A model generated the notes under the pieces. The model saw only the letters and a program-made list of their open reading frames with translations, did not search any database and was not told the origin of the DNA. The position numbers were made by a program, and so were the translations under genes. Positions 17,081-25,607 of a stretch of 64,000 nucleotides of DNA are shown here, one piece after another (positions within the stretch are counted from its first letter, which is position 1; the number at the start of each line of letters is the position of its first letter). The stretch covers positions 1,550,001-1,614,000 of the forward strand of contig NZ_CP011340.1 of NCBI RefSeq assembly GCF_001278075.1. The letters are read 5' to 3'. The stretch comes from Streptomyces pristinaespiralis (GTDB lineage Bacteria; Actinomycetota; Actinomycetes; Streptomycetales; Streptomycetaceae).

Positions 17081-18286
17081 ATGGCGCGACTCGCCCAGAC
17101 CCACGGTCTGACCGATGTTCAGCAGGAGATCCTCGCCACCGTGCGGGACTTTGTCGACAAGGAGATCATTCCTGTCGCGACCGGGCTGGAGCACAAGGAC
17201 GAGTACCCGACGCAGATCGTCGAGGGCCTGAAGGAACTCGGCCTGTTCGGCCTGATGATCCCGGAGGAGTACGGCGGCCTGGGCGAGTCCCTTCTCACGT
17301 ACGCGCTGTGCGTGGAGGAGATCGCCCGCGGCTGGATGTCCGTCTCCGGCATCATCAACACCCACTTCATCGTGGCCTACATGCTCAAGCAGCACGGCAC
17401 GCAGGAGCAGAAGGACACCTTCCTGCCGCGCATGGCGCTCGGCGAGGTGCGGGGCGCGTTCTCCATGTCCGAGCCGGGTCTCGGCTCCGACGTGTCGGCC
17501 ATCACGTCCAAGGGCGTGAAGGACGGTGACGAGTACGTCCTCAACGGCCAGAAGATGTGGCTGACGAACGGCGGCACGTCCACTCTGGTCGCCGTCCTGT
17601 GCCGGAGTGACGAAGGACACCCCGAGGGGACCGCGCCCCACAAGTCGATGACGACCTTCCTGGTCGAGAAGGAGCCCGGCTTCGGAGAGGTCCGCCCCGG
17701 CCTCACCATCCCCGGGAAGATCGACAAGATGGGTTACAAGGGCGTCGACACGACCGAACTCATCATGGACGGACTACGCATTCCGGCCAATCGGGTGCTC
17801 GGCGGCACCACCGGCCGAGGGTTTTACCAAATGATGGACGGCGTCGAGGTCGGGCGCGTGAATGTGGCCGCGCGTGGCTGCGGCGTGGCGCAGCGTGCCT
17901 TTGAGCTGGGGGTCTCCTACGCGCAGCAGCGCCACACCTTCGGCAAGCAGATCGCCCAGCACCAGGCGATCCAGTTCAAGCTGGCCGAGATGGCTACCAA
18001 GGTCGAGGCCGCTCATGCGATGATGGTCAACGCAGCTCGCAAAAAGGACTCCGGGGAACGAAACGACCTGGAGGCAGGGATGGCGAAGTACCTCGCCTCC
18101 GAGTACTGCAAGGAAGTCGTCGAGGACGCCTTCCGTATCCACGGCGGCTACGGCTTCTCCAAGGAGTACGAGATCGAGCGCCTCTACCGCGAGGCACCGA
18201 TGCTGCTGATCGGTGAGGGTACCGCCGAGATCCAGAAAATGATCATTGGTCGTCGGCTGCTCGAGGAGTACCGATTCCAGGGTTGA
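17081..18286 (+). CDS. mcd: Acyl-CoA dehydrogenase, probable methylsuccinyl-CoA dehydrogenase
   Basis: A 401-residue flavoprotein of the acyl-CoA dehydrogenase family. An N-terminal helical domain is followed by the FAD/substrate loop (Phe-Ser-Met-Ser-Glu-Pro-Gly-Leu-Gly-Ser-Asp near 127-137 and Trp-Leu-Thr-Asn-Gly). The C-terminal domain includes Arg-His-Thr-Phe-Gly-Lys-Gln and the Gly-Gly-Tyr-Gly-Phe segment. By position it should oxidise (2S)-methylsuccinyl-CoA to mesaconyl-CoA, passing electrons to ETF. It lacks the long N-terminal extension of the ~550-residue Rhodobacter enzyme, so substrate assignment is by context. AGGAGAAG lies 9 nt before the start. It is the last gene of the operon, followed by a strong hairpin. 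Confidence 0.9.
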   Translation: MARLAQTHGLTDVQQEILATVRDFVDKEIIPVATGLEHKDEYPTQIVEGLKELGLFGLMIPEEYGGLGESLLTYALCVEEIARGWMSVSGIINTHFIVAYMLKQHGTQEQKDTFLPRMALGEVRGAFSMSEPGLGSDVSAITSKGVKDGDEYVLNGQKMWLTNGGTSTLVAVLCRSDEGHPEGTAPHKSMTTFLVEKEPGFGEVRPGLTIPGKIDKMGYKGVDTTELIMDGLRIPANRVLGGTTGRGFYQMMDGVEVGRVNVAARGCGVAQRAFELGVSYAQQRHTFGKQIAQHQAIQFKLAEMATKVEAAHAMMVNAARKKDSGERNDLEAGMAKYLASEYCKEVVEDAFRIHGGYGFSKEYEIERLYREAPMLLIGEGTAEIQKMIIGRRLLEEYRFQG

Positions 18287-18297
18287 TTGTCGCTTTT

Positions 18298-18355
18298 GAG
18301 TCGGTTACGGCCGGAAGATGATCACACCCTGTCATCATCTTCCGGCCGCCGACTC
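18298..18355 (+). terminator. Long hairpin terminator of the ethylmalonyl-CoA operon
   Basis: Inner arms of 15 bp, starting CGGCCGGAAG at 18308-18322 and matched at 18334-18348, pair perfectly around an 11-nt loop. Outer arms GAGTCGG (18298-18304) and CCGACTC (18349-18355) add 7 bp after a 3-nt bulge. It begins 12 bp after the dehydrogenase stop. Confidence 0.8.
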
Positions 18356-18390
18356 GGCTTCTGCCTTTCCCAGTTGCGGGTCGTAACCGA

Positions 18391-18396
18391 TACGAT
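18391..18396 (+). promoter_or_regulatory. Possible -10 element (TACGAT) for psd-pssA
   Basis: TACGAT lies 60 bp upstream of the psd start, in the otherwise empty 100 bp between the terminator and psd. No well-spaced -35 box is visible, so this is tentative. Confidence 0.3.
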
Positions 18397-18455
18397 CGCG
18401 GGAAAGCCGCCGTCCCCCGTTGCCAGCGCGGCATCATCCGCTACGAAGGTCATCC

Positions 18456-19112
18456 ATGCCCCACAGCCAAACCTCTGCACCTCGCGACAGCCTCCTTGGC
18501 GTACGTATCGCTCGCGGAGCGTCGCCGTGGCTTCTGCCGACCGTCGCCACCGCCGCACTCAGCCTGGTCCGCTCACGCCGCTCCCGGCGTGCCGCGGCCA
18601 TCGCCGTGCCCACCACCGCTCTCGCGGCGGGCATGCTGTGGTTCTTCCGCGACCCCGAGCGTGAGATCGCACACGGCCGGGTCATCTCGCCCGCCGACGG
18701 TGTGGTGCAGAGCATCATGCCGTGGAAGGACGGACGTACCCGCGTCGCGATCTTCATGAGCCCGCTCAACGTCCACGTCAACCGCGCGCCCCTCTCGGGC
18801 ACGGTGACGTCGGTCGAGCACATCCCGGGCGGTTTCGTCCCCGCGTTCAACAAGGAGAGCGAGAACAACGAGCGCGTTGTCTGGCACTTCGACACCGAGC
18901 TCGGCGACATCGAGATGGTGCAGATCGCCGGCGCGGTCGCGCGGCGGATCGTCCCGTACATCCCGCAGGGCACCAAGGTCGAGCAGGGCGACCGCATCGG
19001 TCTGATCCGCTTCGGATCGCGCGTTGACATCTACCTTCCGGAAGGTGTCGACGTCGCTGTCGAGGTCGGTCAGACCACGACTGCGGGGGTGACTCGAATT
19101 GACCGTGATTGA
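18456..19112 (+). CDS. psd: Phosphatidylserine decarboxylase
   Basis: A 218-residue membrane-associated pyruvoyl enzyme that converts phosphatidylserine to phosphatidylethanolamine. An N-terminal hydrophobic region is followed by Trp-Phe-Phe-Arg-Asp-Pro and Ser-Pro-Ala-Asp-Gly. The self-cleavage site is the Gly-Ser pair in Arg-Phe-Gly-Ser-Arg-Val-Asp near residue 188, whose serine becomes the pyruvoyl group. The short, single-domain form is usual in actinobacteria. The ATG at 18456 has GAAGG 7 nt upstream. It overlaps pssA by 14 bp, consistent with consecutive steps of one pathway. Confidence 0.93.
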   Translation: MPHSQTSAPRDSLLGVRIARGASPWLLPTVATAALSLVRSRRSRRAAAIAVPTTALAAGMLWFFRDPEREIAHGRVISPADGVVQSIMPWKDGRTRVAIFMSPLNVHVNRAPLSGTVTSVEHIPGGFVPAFNKESENNERVVWHFDTELGDIEMVQIAGAVARRIVPYIPQGTKVEQGDRIGLIRFGSRVDIYLPEGVDVAVEVGQTTTAGVTRIDRD

Positions 19113-19959
19113 TCCCGAAACACAGGCCGCGAACTGGGTCGCGGAGGACGAGGACGACGGCGCGGAGGAAATGCCGCTGTCCCTCAGGCTGTCGATAGCG
19201 GACACCCTCACCCTCGGTAACGCCACGTGCGGATTCATGGCGGTGTACTTCACCACCACCGGGATCCTCATCCCGCACCTCTCGGGTGACGAGTCGGGCA
19301 TGGCCCGTAACAGCGCGGCCACGGCAGTGATACTGATGCTGTGCGCGGCTGTCTTCGACCTGTTCGACGGCCTGGTCGCCCGCAAGCTGCGGTCGTCACC
19401 GATGGGTGCGGAGCTGGACAATCTCTCCGACCTGATCAGCTTCGGTCTGGCGCCCGCGTACTTCGTGCTCGTGTACGGCATGGTCGCGAGCGACGCGCAT
19501 GAGCGGGTCGCGGCGGTGGGCGCGATCGTTGTGCTGCTGGCGGTGGTGCTGCGGCTTGCCCGCTTCTCGTGCGTCACCGTGAAGGACGGCACGTTCCAGG
19601 GCATGCCCTCGCCGTTCGGTGCACTCACGGTCGTCTCGATCGTGCTGCTCGAGCTGCCGTTCGAGGCGACGCTGCTGGCGGTCGTCGGTACCGCGTGGCT
19701 CATGGTGAGCCGGGTCGAGTACCCGAAGCCGCGGGGCGTCCTGGCGGTGGCGGTGCTCTGCTGGATCGTGGCGGCCATGGGCATGCTGGCGGCGTGGGCG
19801 TTCGACGCGCCGGGCGGCCAGGTGCTGCTGCAGATGGGCTGCGCGCTGCAGATCGTGATGGCGGCGACGATCCCGCTGTTCGCGACGGCACGCCGGGTGA
19901 ACACCTTCCGTGACAACCGGCGCGAGAGCCGCGAGGCGCGGGCGGCGCAGCTGCCGTAG
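19099..19959 (+). CDS. pssA: CDP-diacylglycerol-serine O-phosphatidyltransferase
   Basis: A 286-residue integral membrane enzyme with several hydrophobic helices that makes phosphatidylserine from CDP-diacylglycerol and serine. The CDP-alcohol phosphatidyltransferase signature is complete: Asp-Gly-X2-Ala-Arg-X8-Gly-X3-Asp-X3-Asp, at about residues 87-109. The start is uncertain: TTG at 19099 (used here, with GGGGG about 9 nt upstream) or GTG at 19105. It overlaps psd by 14 bp, and its product is the substrate of Psd. A strong bidirectional terminator follows. Confidence 0.92.
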   Translation: MTVIDPETQAANWVAEDEDDGAEEMPLSLRLSIADTLTLGNATCGFMAVYFTTTGILIPHLSGDESGMARNSAATAVILMLCAAVFDLFDGLVARKLRSSPMGAELDNLSDLISFGLAPAYFVLVYGMVASDAHERVAAVGAIVVLLAVVLRLARFSCVTVKDGTFQGMPSPFGALTVVSIVLLELPFEATLLAVVGTAWLMVSRVEYPKPRGVLAVAVLCWIVAAMGMLAAWAFDAPGGQVLLQMGCALQIVMAATIPLFATARRVNTFRDNRRESREARAAQLP

Positions 19960-19975
19960 CCGGCTCGTACGTCGC

Positions 19976-20020
19976 CCGAGGGGCCCGGACCGAATCCTTG
20001 ATTCGGTCCGGGCCCCTCGG
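19976..20020. terminator. Perfect 20-bp-stem bidirectional terminator
   Basis: Arms 19976-19995 and 20001-20020 are perfectly complementary over 20 bp with a 5-nt loop (CCTTG). It lies 17 bp after the pssA stop and about 100 bp beyond the 3' end of the convergent LuxR-type gene, so it can serve both. Confidence 0.85.
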
Positions 20021-20117
20021 CTTTCCCGGGCCCCCAGGCCCCGAGAGCGCCGACTGCCGGCACGATCCCCGGGCCGGCCGGCCGGCGCGGCGGGGGCCAG
20101 GCTGCCGGGACCGGGCA

Positions 20118-20981
20118 TCACCCGTTGGAGGCAGCGCCCTCACTGGTGCCCGCGGGCGCCGGTACGTCGCGCGGGGCCTCCCGGTCGAGGAGGCCGAGGC
20201 GCTGCGCGTTCAGCACGGCGCTGAGGCGGTCAGGGGCATCCAGCTTCCGGTACACGCTCTGCAGATGCTTGTGCACGGTCCGCACCGACACATGCAGCCG
20301 GCGGCCTATGGTCTGCGCCGGCAGGCCCTCGGCGAGCAGTCGCAGGACCGCGGTCTCGCGCGGGGTGAGGCCGAGGTCGGACGTCCGCACGGCGGGCGGG
20401 CACGCCGCACCGGGGTCCCCGCCCTCCGCGCCCGACGCCGCGTAATCGGTCAGCAGTTCGTGCTGGGCCGCCGCCGCGCGCAGCAGCGGCTGAACGGCCG
20501 CCGCGTACTGGAGGGCCCGCTCGTCGAAGTCCCGGCCCGCCCGGTGGATCAGGAAGCCCCGTACCGGGCGGCTCCGGCCCGGCAGGGGCAGGCCCAGCAT
20601 GTGATCGGTCCCGAGGCACTGGCGGAGGACGCTCGCGGTCTCGCTGTTCCGCCACCGGGCGCCGGTGAGCTGGGCCGCCGTGCGGGGTGCGCGGTCCTGC
20701 CCCGTGCCGTAGTGCCCGGCGAAGGGGTAGCCCTCCCGGATCAGGCGCACGGCCCGGCGCGAGGGCACGTCCGCCGCGGCGCCCACGCCCCTTCGCCACG
20801 CCCGCACGGGCCCGTCGTCGGCGGCCCACTCGGAGTCCTTGGCGACAACCACCTCACCGCCGAGCGCGCGCATCAGTTCCTCTGCCACAGCACGCCACAG
20901 ATGGTCCGGGTCCCTGGTCTCCAGGAGACTCACGGCGAGCTCCAGCATGCGTGCGTAGTCGTTCTCTGCGGGGTCGGACAT
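20118..20981 (-). CDS. LuxR-type (NarL-like HTH) transcriptional regulator
   Basis: A 287-residue regulator. The C-terminal LuxR helix-turn-helix spans about 210-270, with Leu-Thr-Pro-Arg-Glu-Thr-Ala-Val-Leu and Ser-Val-Arg-Thr-Val-His-Lys-His-Leu. The N-terminal ~200 residues look like a GAF-type sensory fold rather than a phospho-receiver, since no receiver Asp pocket is present. I chose the ATG at 20981 (Met-Ser-Asp-Pro), which has AAAGG about 8 nt upstream; a longer frame continues upstream. It is convergent with pssA and transcribed in the same direction as the ABC operon, but terminators separate them. The signal and targets are unknown. Confidence 0.83.
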   Translation of the reverse strand: MSDPAENDYARMLELAVSLLETRDPDHLWRAVAEELMRALGGEVVVAKDSEWAADDGPVRAWRRGVGAAADVPSRRAVRLIREGYPFAGHYGTGQDRAPRTAAQLTGARWRNSETASVLRQCLGTDHMLGLPLPGRSRPVRGFLIHRAGRDFDERALQYAAAVQPLLRAAAAQHELLTDYAASGAEGGDPGAACPPAVRTSDLGLTPRETAVLRLLAEGLPAQTIGRRLHVSVRTVHKHLQSVYRKLDAPDRLSAVLNAQRLGLLDREAPRDVPAPAGTSEGAASNG

Positions 20982-21353
20982 CCCTCTGCCTTTCGCGTTC
21001 CCTGCCTGAGCAGGGAACGCCACGCAGCGATCAGGCGTGGCGTACGGAGCAGCTTGCCGTAGCGGAGCGGACCGTGGCCAGCGGGTGTCCGGCCGTCAAT
21101 ACGCACTTGTCCCCATGGCGAGGGTGATCCGGCTCGGCGATAGTTCTGGCGGGGCCGGCACGCCGGCGGTCCGCCACGGGGGTTCGGACCGAAGGCGGCA
21201 GGCCGCCCCCGCGGCCGAAGGTGTACGGTTCGCCGTTCTCCGGCGTCGTCGTCGGGTGCGGCACCGCCCCGGCGTCGACCGGGGACGGACACGAACGTTC
21301 CCACCGGCGAGAACTCCCCGTCGCGGTGGCCGACGCCGTCGCGACGGGACGCC
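20982..21353. other. Intergenic region upstream of the LuxR-type gene
   Basis: About 370 bp lie between the LuxR-type gene and the terminator of the ABC transporter operon. Open frames exist on both strands but are Arg/Pro-rich and lack family resemblance or a convincing ribosome-binding site. I take the region to be promoter and leader of the LuxR-type gene and see no other feature. Confidence 0.5.
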
Positions 21354-21393
21354 CTCGCCCCTCGCCCCCGTGAGACGGGGGACGAGGGGCGAG
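21354..21393 (-). terminator. Hairpin terminator of the branched-chain amino acid ABC operon
   Basis: CTCGCCCCTCG (21354-21364) pairs with CGAGGGGCGAG (21383-21393), and inner CCCCCG (21365-21370) pairs with CGGGGG (21376-21381), with one bulged A and a 5-nt loop. It lies 22 bp past the stop of the binding-protein gene. Confidence 0.75.
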
Positions 21394-21414
21394 CGGCGAG
21401 CAAAGACGCGGCGG

Positions 21415-22674
21415 TTACGTCGCTGACGGGCGGAAGGCCTTCGCCGCCTGTGACGCCGTTCCCGGACGGACCACCTTCAGGCCGCCGGGCACGGACTTGT
21501 CGGGCTTCATGATGTAGCTCTCACGGGTGGACGGCGCCGCCGGGTCCGACAGGTCGTGCGTGATGCCGAAGTCGCTCTTGTACGCGTTGAGCGTCAGCAG
21601 CGCCTTGTCGACGCCCTCCCGCGTCAGGTCCTTGTCCGCGCACGCCTTCTTCAGCGCCTCGCCGAAGACCGTCGCCGCCGTGTAACCGGCGACCACACCG
21701 TTGTCGAGGCCGTCCTTCGGATACTCGGCCGCGTACTCCTTGGCCAGCTTCGAGGGGCCGGGCTCCGGCGCGCCGATCGGGAGCGTGGACGAGGCGATGT
21801 AGAAGTCCTTGGTGAGCGCCGGTCCCGCCGGCGTCGCCAGCAGCTGCGGCGCGAACGCGGAGTTGTTGCCGACGATCGGGACGTCGAAGCCGCCCGCCGC
21901 CGCCACACCGGCCAGGGACGCCGCCTGCCGCGGACCCGCGCTGAGCAGGATCGCCTTGACGCCCGCCTTCTTCAGGGCGGCGACCTGCGCCGACATGTCG
22001 TTGTCCGTCGGCTTGATCTTCTGCTCGACGACCGTGAGACCCGCCTGCTGGGCGGCGTACTTGGAACCGGCCAGCGCGTTCTCGCCGTAGTCGCCCTCGA
22101 AGAAGACGTGACCGATCTTGTCGCCCTTGGCGATGCGCTTCTCGGCGAGGAGGTAGTCGACGGCGTTGATCGTCTCGACGTCGTACGTGGCGCCGAGGAC
22201 GCGGACGTACGGGCTGCCCAGCAGGTTCGCGGACCACGCCTGGGGCAGCACGAGGCCCTTGTCCTGGCCGTTGACGCGCTCCTTGACGGCCGCGACGAAC
22301 GGCGAGCCGATGAACTGCGCGAAGCCGAGCACCTTCGGCTCCAGCTCGGTGTAGCCGGCGACGGCCTTCTGCGGGTCGTAGCCGTGGTCACGGACCGTCA
22401 GCTCGATCTTCCGGTCGCAGATGCCGCCGGCCGCGTTGGTCTGCTTCGCCCACAGCTGCTGCGCCTGGGTGACGCTCTTGCCGAGGGAGGCGTAGACGCC
22501 CGTCATGTCGGTGAGCACACCGAGGGTGATCGCCTTGTCGGTGACCCCCTTGTCGGTCTTGACTCCGCCGGCGCCGTTGGTGTCGCCGTCGCCGCTGGTG
22601 GCCTTGCTGCTGCAACCGGCCGTCACCGTCAGCGCGAGGACGGCGAGGACCGCCGCGTACGTTCTTGACTTCAT
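21415..22674 (-). CDS. livK: Branched-chain-amino-acid-type ABC transporter substrate-binding lipoprotein
   Basis: A 419-residue exported lipoprotein. The signal peptide ends in a lipobox (Val-Thr-Ala-Gly-Cys21), and the mature part has the Leu/Ile/Val-binding-protein fold (periplasmic-binding type 1), with Leu-Gly-Val-Leu-Thr-Asp-Met-Thr-Gly near residue 51. It captures the ligand outside the membrane for the LivHM permease. The actual ligand could be a branched-chain amino acid, an amide or urea; sequence alone does not decide. The ATG overlaps the livM stop by 4 bp. It is the last gene of the operon, whereas the binding protein is often first. Confidence 0.9.
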   Translation of the reverse strand: MKSRTYAAVLAVLALTVTAGCSSKATSGDGDTNGAGGVKTDKGVTDKAITLGVLTDMTGVYASLGKSVTQAQQLWAKQTNAAGGICDRKIELTVRDHGYDPQKAVAGYTELEPKVLGFAQFIGSPFVAAVKERVNGQDKGLVLPQAWSANLLGSPYVRVLGATYDVETINAVDYLLAEKRIAKGDKIGHVFFEGDYGENALAGSKYAAQQAGLTVVEQKIKPTDNDMSAQVAALKKAGVKAILLSAGPRQAASLAGVAAAGGFDVPIVGNNSAFAPQLLATPAGPALTKDFYIASSTLPIGAPEPGPSKLAKEYAAEYPKDGLDNGVVAGYTAATVFGEALKKACADKDLTREGVDKALLTLNAYKSDFGITHDLSDPAAPSTRESYIMKPDKSVPGGLKVVRPGTASQAAKAFRPSAT

Positions 22675-23933
22675 TTCTTCTCCCGAGGGGACGGAACGAG
22701 GCGGGTGAGTCCGCCGGGCAGGAACAGCACGACCGCGACGACAGCCGCGCCGTACAGATAGCGGGAGGCCTCCCCGGGGGACACGCCGCCGGTGCCTGGT
22801 GCGGAGACCAGGGGCAGGGCGTCGCTCCAGCGGGTGAGGACCTGAGGGAGCAGCGAGACGAAGATCGCGCCGACGACGGCTCCCGCGACCGAGCCGAGAC
22901 CGCCGATGACGATCATGGCCAGGTACTCGAGGGAAAGGATCATGCCGAAGTACTCCGGCACGGTCCGCTGGAAGATCAGGGCCAGCAGGACGCCGGCGAG
23001 ACCCGCGTACATCGAGGACAGGACGAAGACGGCGGCCCGGTAGCGGGCGACCGGCACGCCCATCACGCCGGCGGCGATGCGGTGGTCCCGCAGGGCGTTC
23101 ATCGCCCTGCCGGGCCGGCCGCGGAGCACTCCGCGGGCGAAGAGACCGCACACCAGGAGCGCGACGAGCGCGGCGTACCAGAGCTTCTCCATGGACTGGA
23201 ACGGGACGGCGGCGACGAGGAGCTCGCTGTCGTCGAACTCGAACCCGAAGAGGGAGAGCGGAGGCACGGAGCGGCCGTTGAAACCGCCGGTGAGGTCGCG
23301 GGCGTTGAACAGCACATGCTGGCCGACGAAGATCAGCGCGAGCGTGGCGATACCGAGGTACGCCCCGCGCAGCCGGCCGGCGATGGGGCTGAACACCCCG
23401 CCCGCCAGACCCGCGAGGAGCACCGCGAGCACGGCCGCCAGCCAGGTGGGCAGACCGAGACCGACCAGCTCGTGGCCGCTCTCCACGTCGTTGCCGCCGG
23501 CCAGGACGCAGTAGCCGTACGCGCCGATGGCCAGGAAGAAGGCGTGGCCCATGGAGAGCTGCCCGGTCGCGCCGGTGAGCAGGTTGATGCCGATGGCGCC
23601 GATCGCGGCGGCCATGGCGAACAGGCCTGCCTGGAGCCAGAAGCGGTCGAGATAGAAGGGCAGCGCGAGGAGCAGGAGCGACAGGGCGCACCAGAGGTAG
23701 GCGCGGGGGCGGCGCCACGGCGGCCCTTGCCGCCCGCCGGGCCCGGCGGGCCGTACGGGCTCGGACGCCGTCTTCTCGGCCTTCGCGGGCTCCGTTCCCC
23801 CGGGCGGGGCGGGTGCGGCGTCGGCGGACCTCGCCGGCGCCGCGCTCTCGCCCGAGGGGGCGGGCACGGACGGCTTCGCCGTGTCGACGTGCTCCGCGCG
23901 CTGCGCGGAGCCGGGGCGGTCGGTGTCAGACAC
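22671..23933 (-). CDS. livM: Branched-chain amino acid ABC transporter permease LivM
   Basis: A 420-residue permease. The first ~75 residues are a hydrophilic Pro/Ala/Glu-rich cytoplasmic extension, unusual for LivM. About 8-10 transmembrane helices follow, including Leu-Leu-Thr-Gly-Ala-Thr-Gly-Gln-Leu-Ser-Met-Gly-His-Ala-Phe near 135 and the EAA-like loop around Asn-Ala-Leu-Arg-Asp. It pairs with LivH to form the membrane channel. It overlaps livH by 8 bp and the binding-protein gene by 4 bp, showing tight translational coupling. Confidence 0.9.
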   Translation of the reverse strand: MSDTDRPGSAQRAEHVDTAKPSVPAPSGESAAPARSADAAPAPPGGTEPAKAEKTASEPVRPAGPGGRQGPPWRRPRAYLWCALSLLLLALPFYLDRFWLQAGLFAMAAAIGAIGINLLTGATGQLSMGHAFFLAIGAYGYCVLAGGNDVESGHELVGLGLPTWLAAVLAVLLAGLAGGVFSPIAGRLRGAYLGIATLALIFVGQHVLFNARDLTGGFNGRSVPPLSLFGFEFDDSELLVAAVPFQSMEKLWYAALVALLVCGLFARGVLRGRPGRAMNALRDHRIAAGVMGVPVARYRAAVFVLSSMYAGLAGVLLALIFQRTVPEYFGMILSLEYLAMIVIGGLGSVAGAVVGAIFVSLLPQVLTRWSDALPLVSAPGTGGVSPGEASRYLYGAAVVAVVLFLPGGLTRLVPSPREKK

Positions 23934-24816
23934 GGGCGAGCTCCTTCGTGCCGAAGAGTCCGGCGGGCCGCGCCAACAGCACGAGCAGCATCACCAGATA
24001 CGGGGCGAGATCGCCGATCCCCCCGCCCAGGAACGTCAGTTCGCTCTGGTAGCCCGTCGCGAACGACTCCGTGACCCCGACGATCAGACCGCCCGCCAGC
24101 GCACCCGTGGTCGAGTCGAGACCGCCGAGGATCGCGGCGGGGAACGCCTTGAGGGCGGCCAGGGAGGTGGCCCGTTCCAGGCCGGGCGTCGGGAAGACGG
24201 TCAGGAACAGCGCCGCGACCGCGGCGAGCGCGCCGGCGACCGCCCAGGCCGACATCGAGACCCGTCCGAGGCGTACGCCCATCAGCGCGGCCGTCTGCGG
24301 GTTCTCGGCAGCCGCGCGCATCGCCACACCCCAGGAGGTGTAGCGGAAGGCGAGCAGGAACGCCGTGATGAGCAGAGCGGCGGCGACGAACGCCGCGATC
24401 CGGGTCTGCGCGATCGTGATTTCGCCGAGGTTCACCACCCGGTCGCCCCAGGGGTCGCCGAGCGCCATCACGTCCGTGCCGATCAGCCGGGTCAGCTCGG
24501 TCGTCAGGAGGATGTCCACACCGATCGTGACGATGGCGAGGACGCTGTGGTCGGAGCCCCGGTAACGGCGCATGACCAGGAAGTCGACGGCGGAGCCGAC
24601 GACCGCGGCGCCCGCGATCCCGACGGCCAGCGCAGGCCAGAAGCCGAGGTCGTCGTGGAGGACGGCGGTGATGTAGCCGCCCGCGAGGAGCAGCGAGGCA
24701 TGGGCGAAGTTGACCACCTCCGTCGCCTTGAAGATGACGACGAAGCCGAGGGCGATCAGCGCGTAGACCGAGCCGATGGACAGTCCGCCGAGGAGCAGTT
24801 CTGTGAACGTGGTCAT
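23926..24816 (-). CDS. livH: Branched-chain amino acid ABC transporter permease LivH
   Basis: A 296-residue membrane protein with about eight transmembrane helices. It opens with Leu-Leu-Gly-Gly-Leu-Ser-Ile-Gly-Ser-Val-Tyr-Ala-Leu-Ile-Ala-Leu-Gly and then Val-Val-Asn-Phe-Ala-His, both hallmarks of LivH. A second cytoplasmic loop carries Met-Arg-Ala-Ala-Ala-Glu-Asn. The length is normal for the family. It starts within the stop of livG (4-bp ATGA overlap) and is the third gene of the operon. Confidence 0.92.
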   Translation of the reverse strand: MTTFTELLLGGLSIGSVYALIALGFVVIFKATEVVNFAHASLLLAGGYITAVLHDDLGFWPALAVGIAGAAVVGSAVDFLVMRRYRGSDHSVLAIVTIGVDILLTTELTRLIGTDVMALGDPWGDRVVNLGEITIAQTRIAAFVAAALLITAFLLAFRYTSWGVAMRAAAENPQTAALMGVRLGRVSMSAWAVAGALAAVAALFLTVFPTPGLERATSLAALKAFPAAILGGLDSTTGALAGGLIVGVTESFATGYQSELTFLGGGIGDLAPYLVMLLVLLARPAGLFGTKELARV

Positions 24817-25607
24817 GGCGTGGCCTCCGTACCGAGGTACGCCTGCACTACCGCCGGATCACCCTGTACCTGGGCGGGCGTGCCGCCCGCGATACGGCGT
24901 CCGAAGTCGAGCACGGTCACGGCGTCCGCGAGCCGCATCACCACCCCCATGTCATGTTCAACGAGCACGATCGATATGCCGAGGCTGTCGCGTACGCCCG
25001 CGACGACGGCGGCGGTCTGCCGCCGTTCGTCGGCGGTCATGCCCGCGACGGGCTCGTCGAGGAGCAGGATCCGCGGCTCCATGCACAGGGCGCGGGCCAG
25101 TTCCACGAGTTTCTGCTTTCCGTAAGGGAGTTCACCGGCAGGCCGGTCGAGGTCGTCCGCGAGGCCGACGAACTCGGCGATCTCTGCGACGCGTTCGCGG
25201 TGCCGGCGTTCCTCGCGGGCCGCCGACGGCAGCCGCAGCCCCGCCGCGACGAACCCGGTACGGGTGAGCCGGTGCCGGCCGAGCAGCAGGCTGTCGGCGA
25301 CGGTGGCGCGGGGCGGCAGCGCGAGATTCTGGAAGGTACGGGCCACGCCGAGCGCCGCGATGCGGTGCGGCGGCAGACCGGTGAGCTCGTCGTCGCCGAA
25401 GCGGACGCTGCCCTCCGTCGCCCGGTACACGCCCGAGAGCACGTTGAACGTGGTGGACTTGCCGGCGCCGTTCGGCCCGATGACGGCGTGCACGCTGCCC
25501 GGCTCGACGGTGAAGGACACCCCGTCCAGCGCGGTGAGGCCGGCGAAGCGGACCGTCACGTCCTCGACGACGAGCGGTGCGACCGCCGTGGTGGTCGTCG
25601 CGCTCAT
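24813..25607 (-). CDS. livG: Branched-chain amino acid ABC transporter ATPase LivG
   Basis: A 264-residue ABC ATPase. It has Walker A Gly-Pro-Asn-Gly-Ala-Gly-Lys-Ser-Thr-Thr near residues 45-54 and Walker B Arg-Ile-Leu-Leu-Leu-Asp-Glu-Pro. The signature loop reads Leu-Pro-Tyr-Gly-Lys-Gln-Lys rather than the usual Leu-Ser-Gly-Gly-Gln, as is common in LivG. The LivG-specific C-terminal region is present. The start at 25607 overlaps the livF stop (ATGA); a start three codons upstream is possible. It powers transport together with LivF. Confidence 0.92.
   Translation of the reverse strand: MSATTTTAVAPLVVEDVTVRFAGLTALDGVSFTVEPGSVHAVIGPNGAGKSTTFNVLSGVYRATEGSVRFGDDELTGLPPHRIAALGVARTFQNLALPPRATVADSLLLGRHRLTRTGFVAAGLRLPSAAREERRHRERVAEIAEFVGLADDLDRPAGELPYGKQKLVELARALCMEPRILLLDEPVAGMTADERRQTAAVVAGVRDSLGISIVLVEHDMGVVMRLADAVTVLDFGRRIAGGTPAQVQGDPAVVQAYLGTEATP

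Noticed and set aside
21037..21426. A 129-codon + strand open frame between the LuxR-type gene and the liv operon
   Set aside because: It is Arg-rich with no ribosome-binding site and runs over the liv terminator hairpin and the end of the binding-protein gene.
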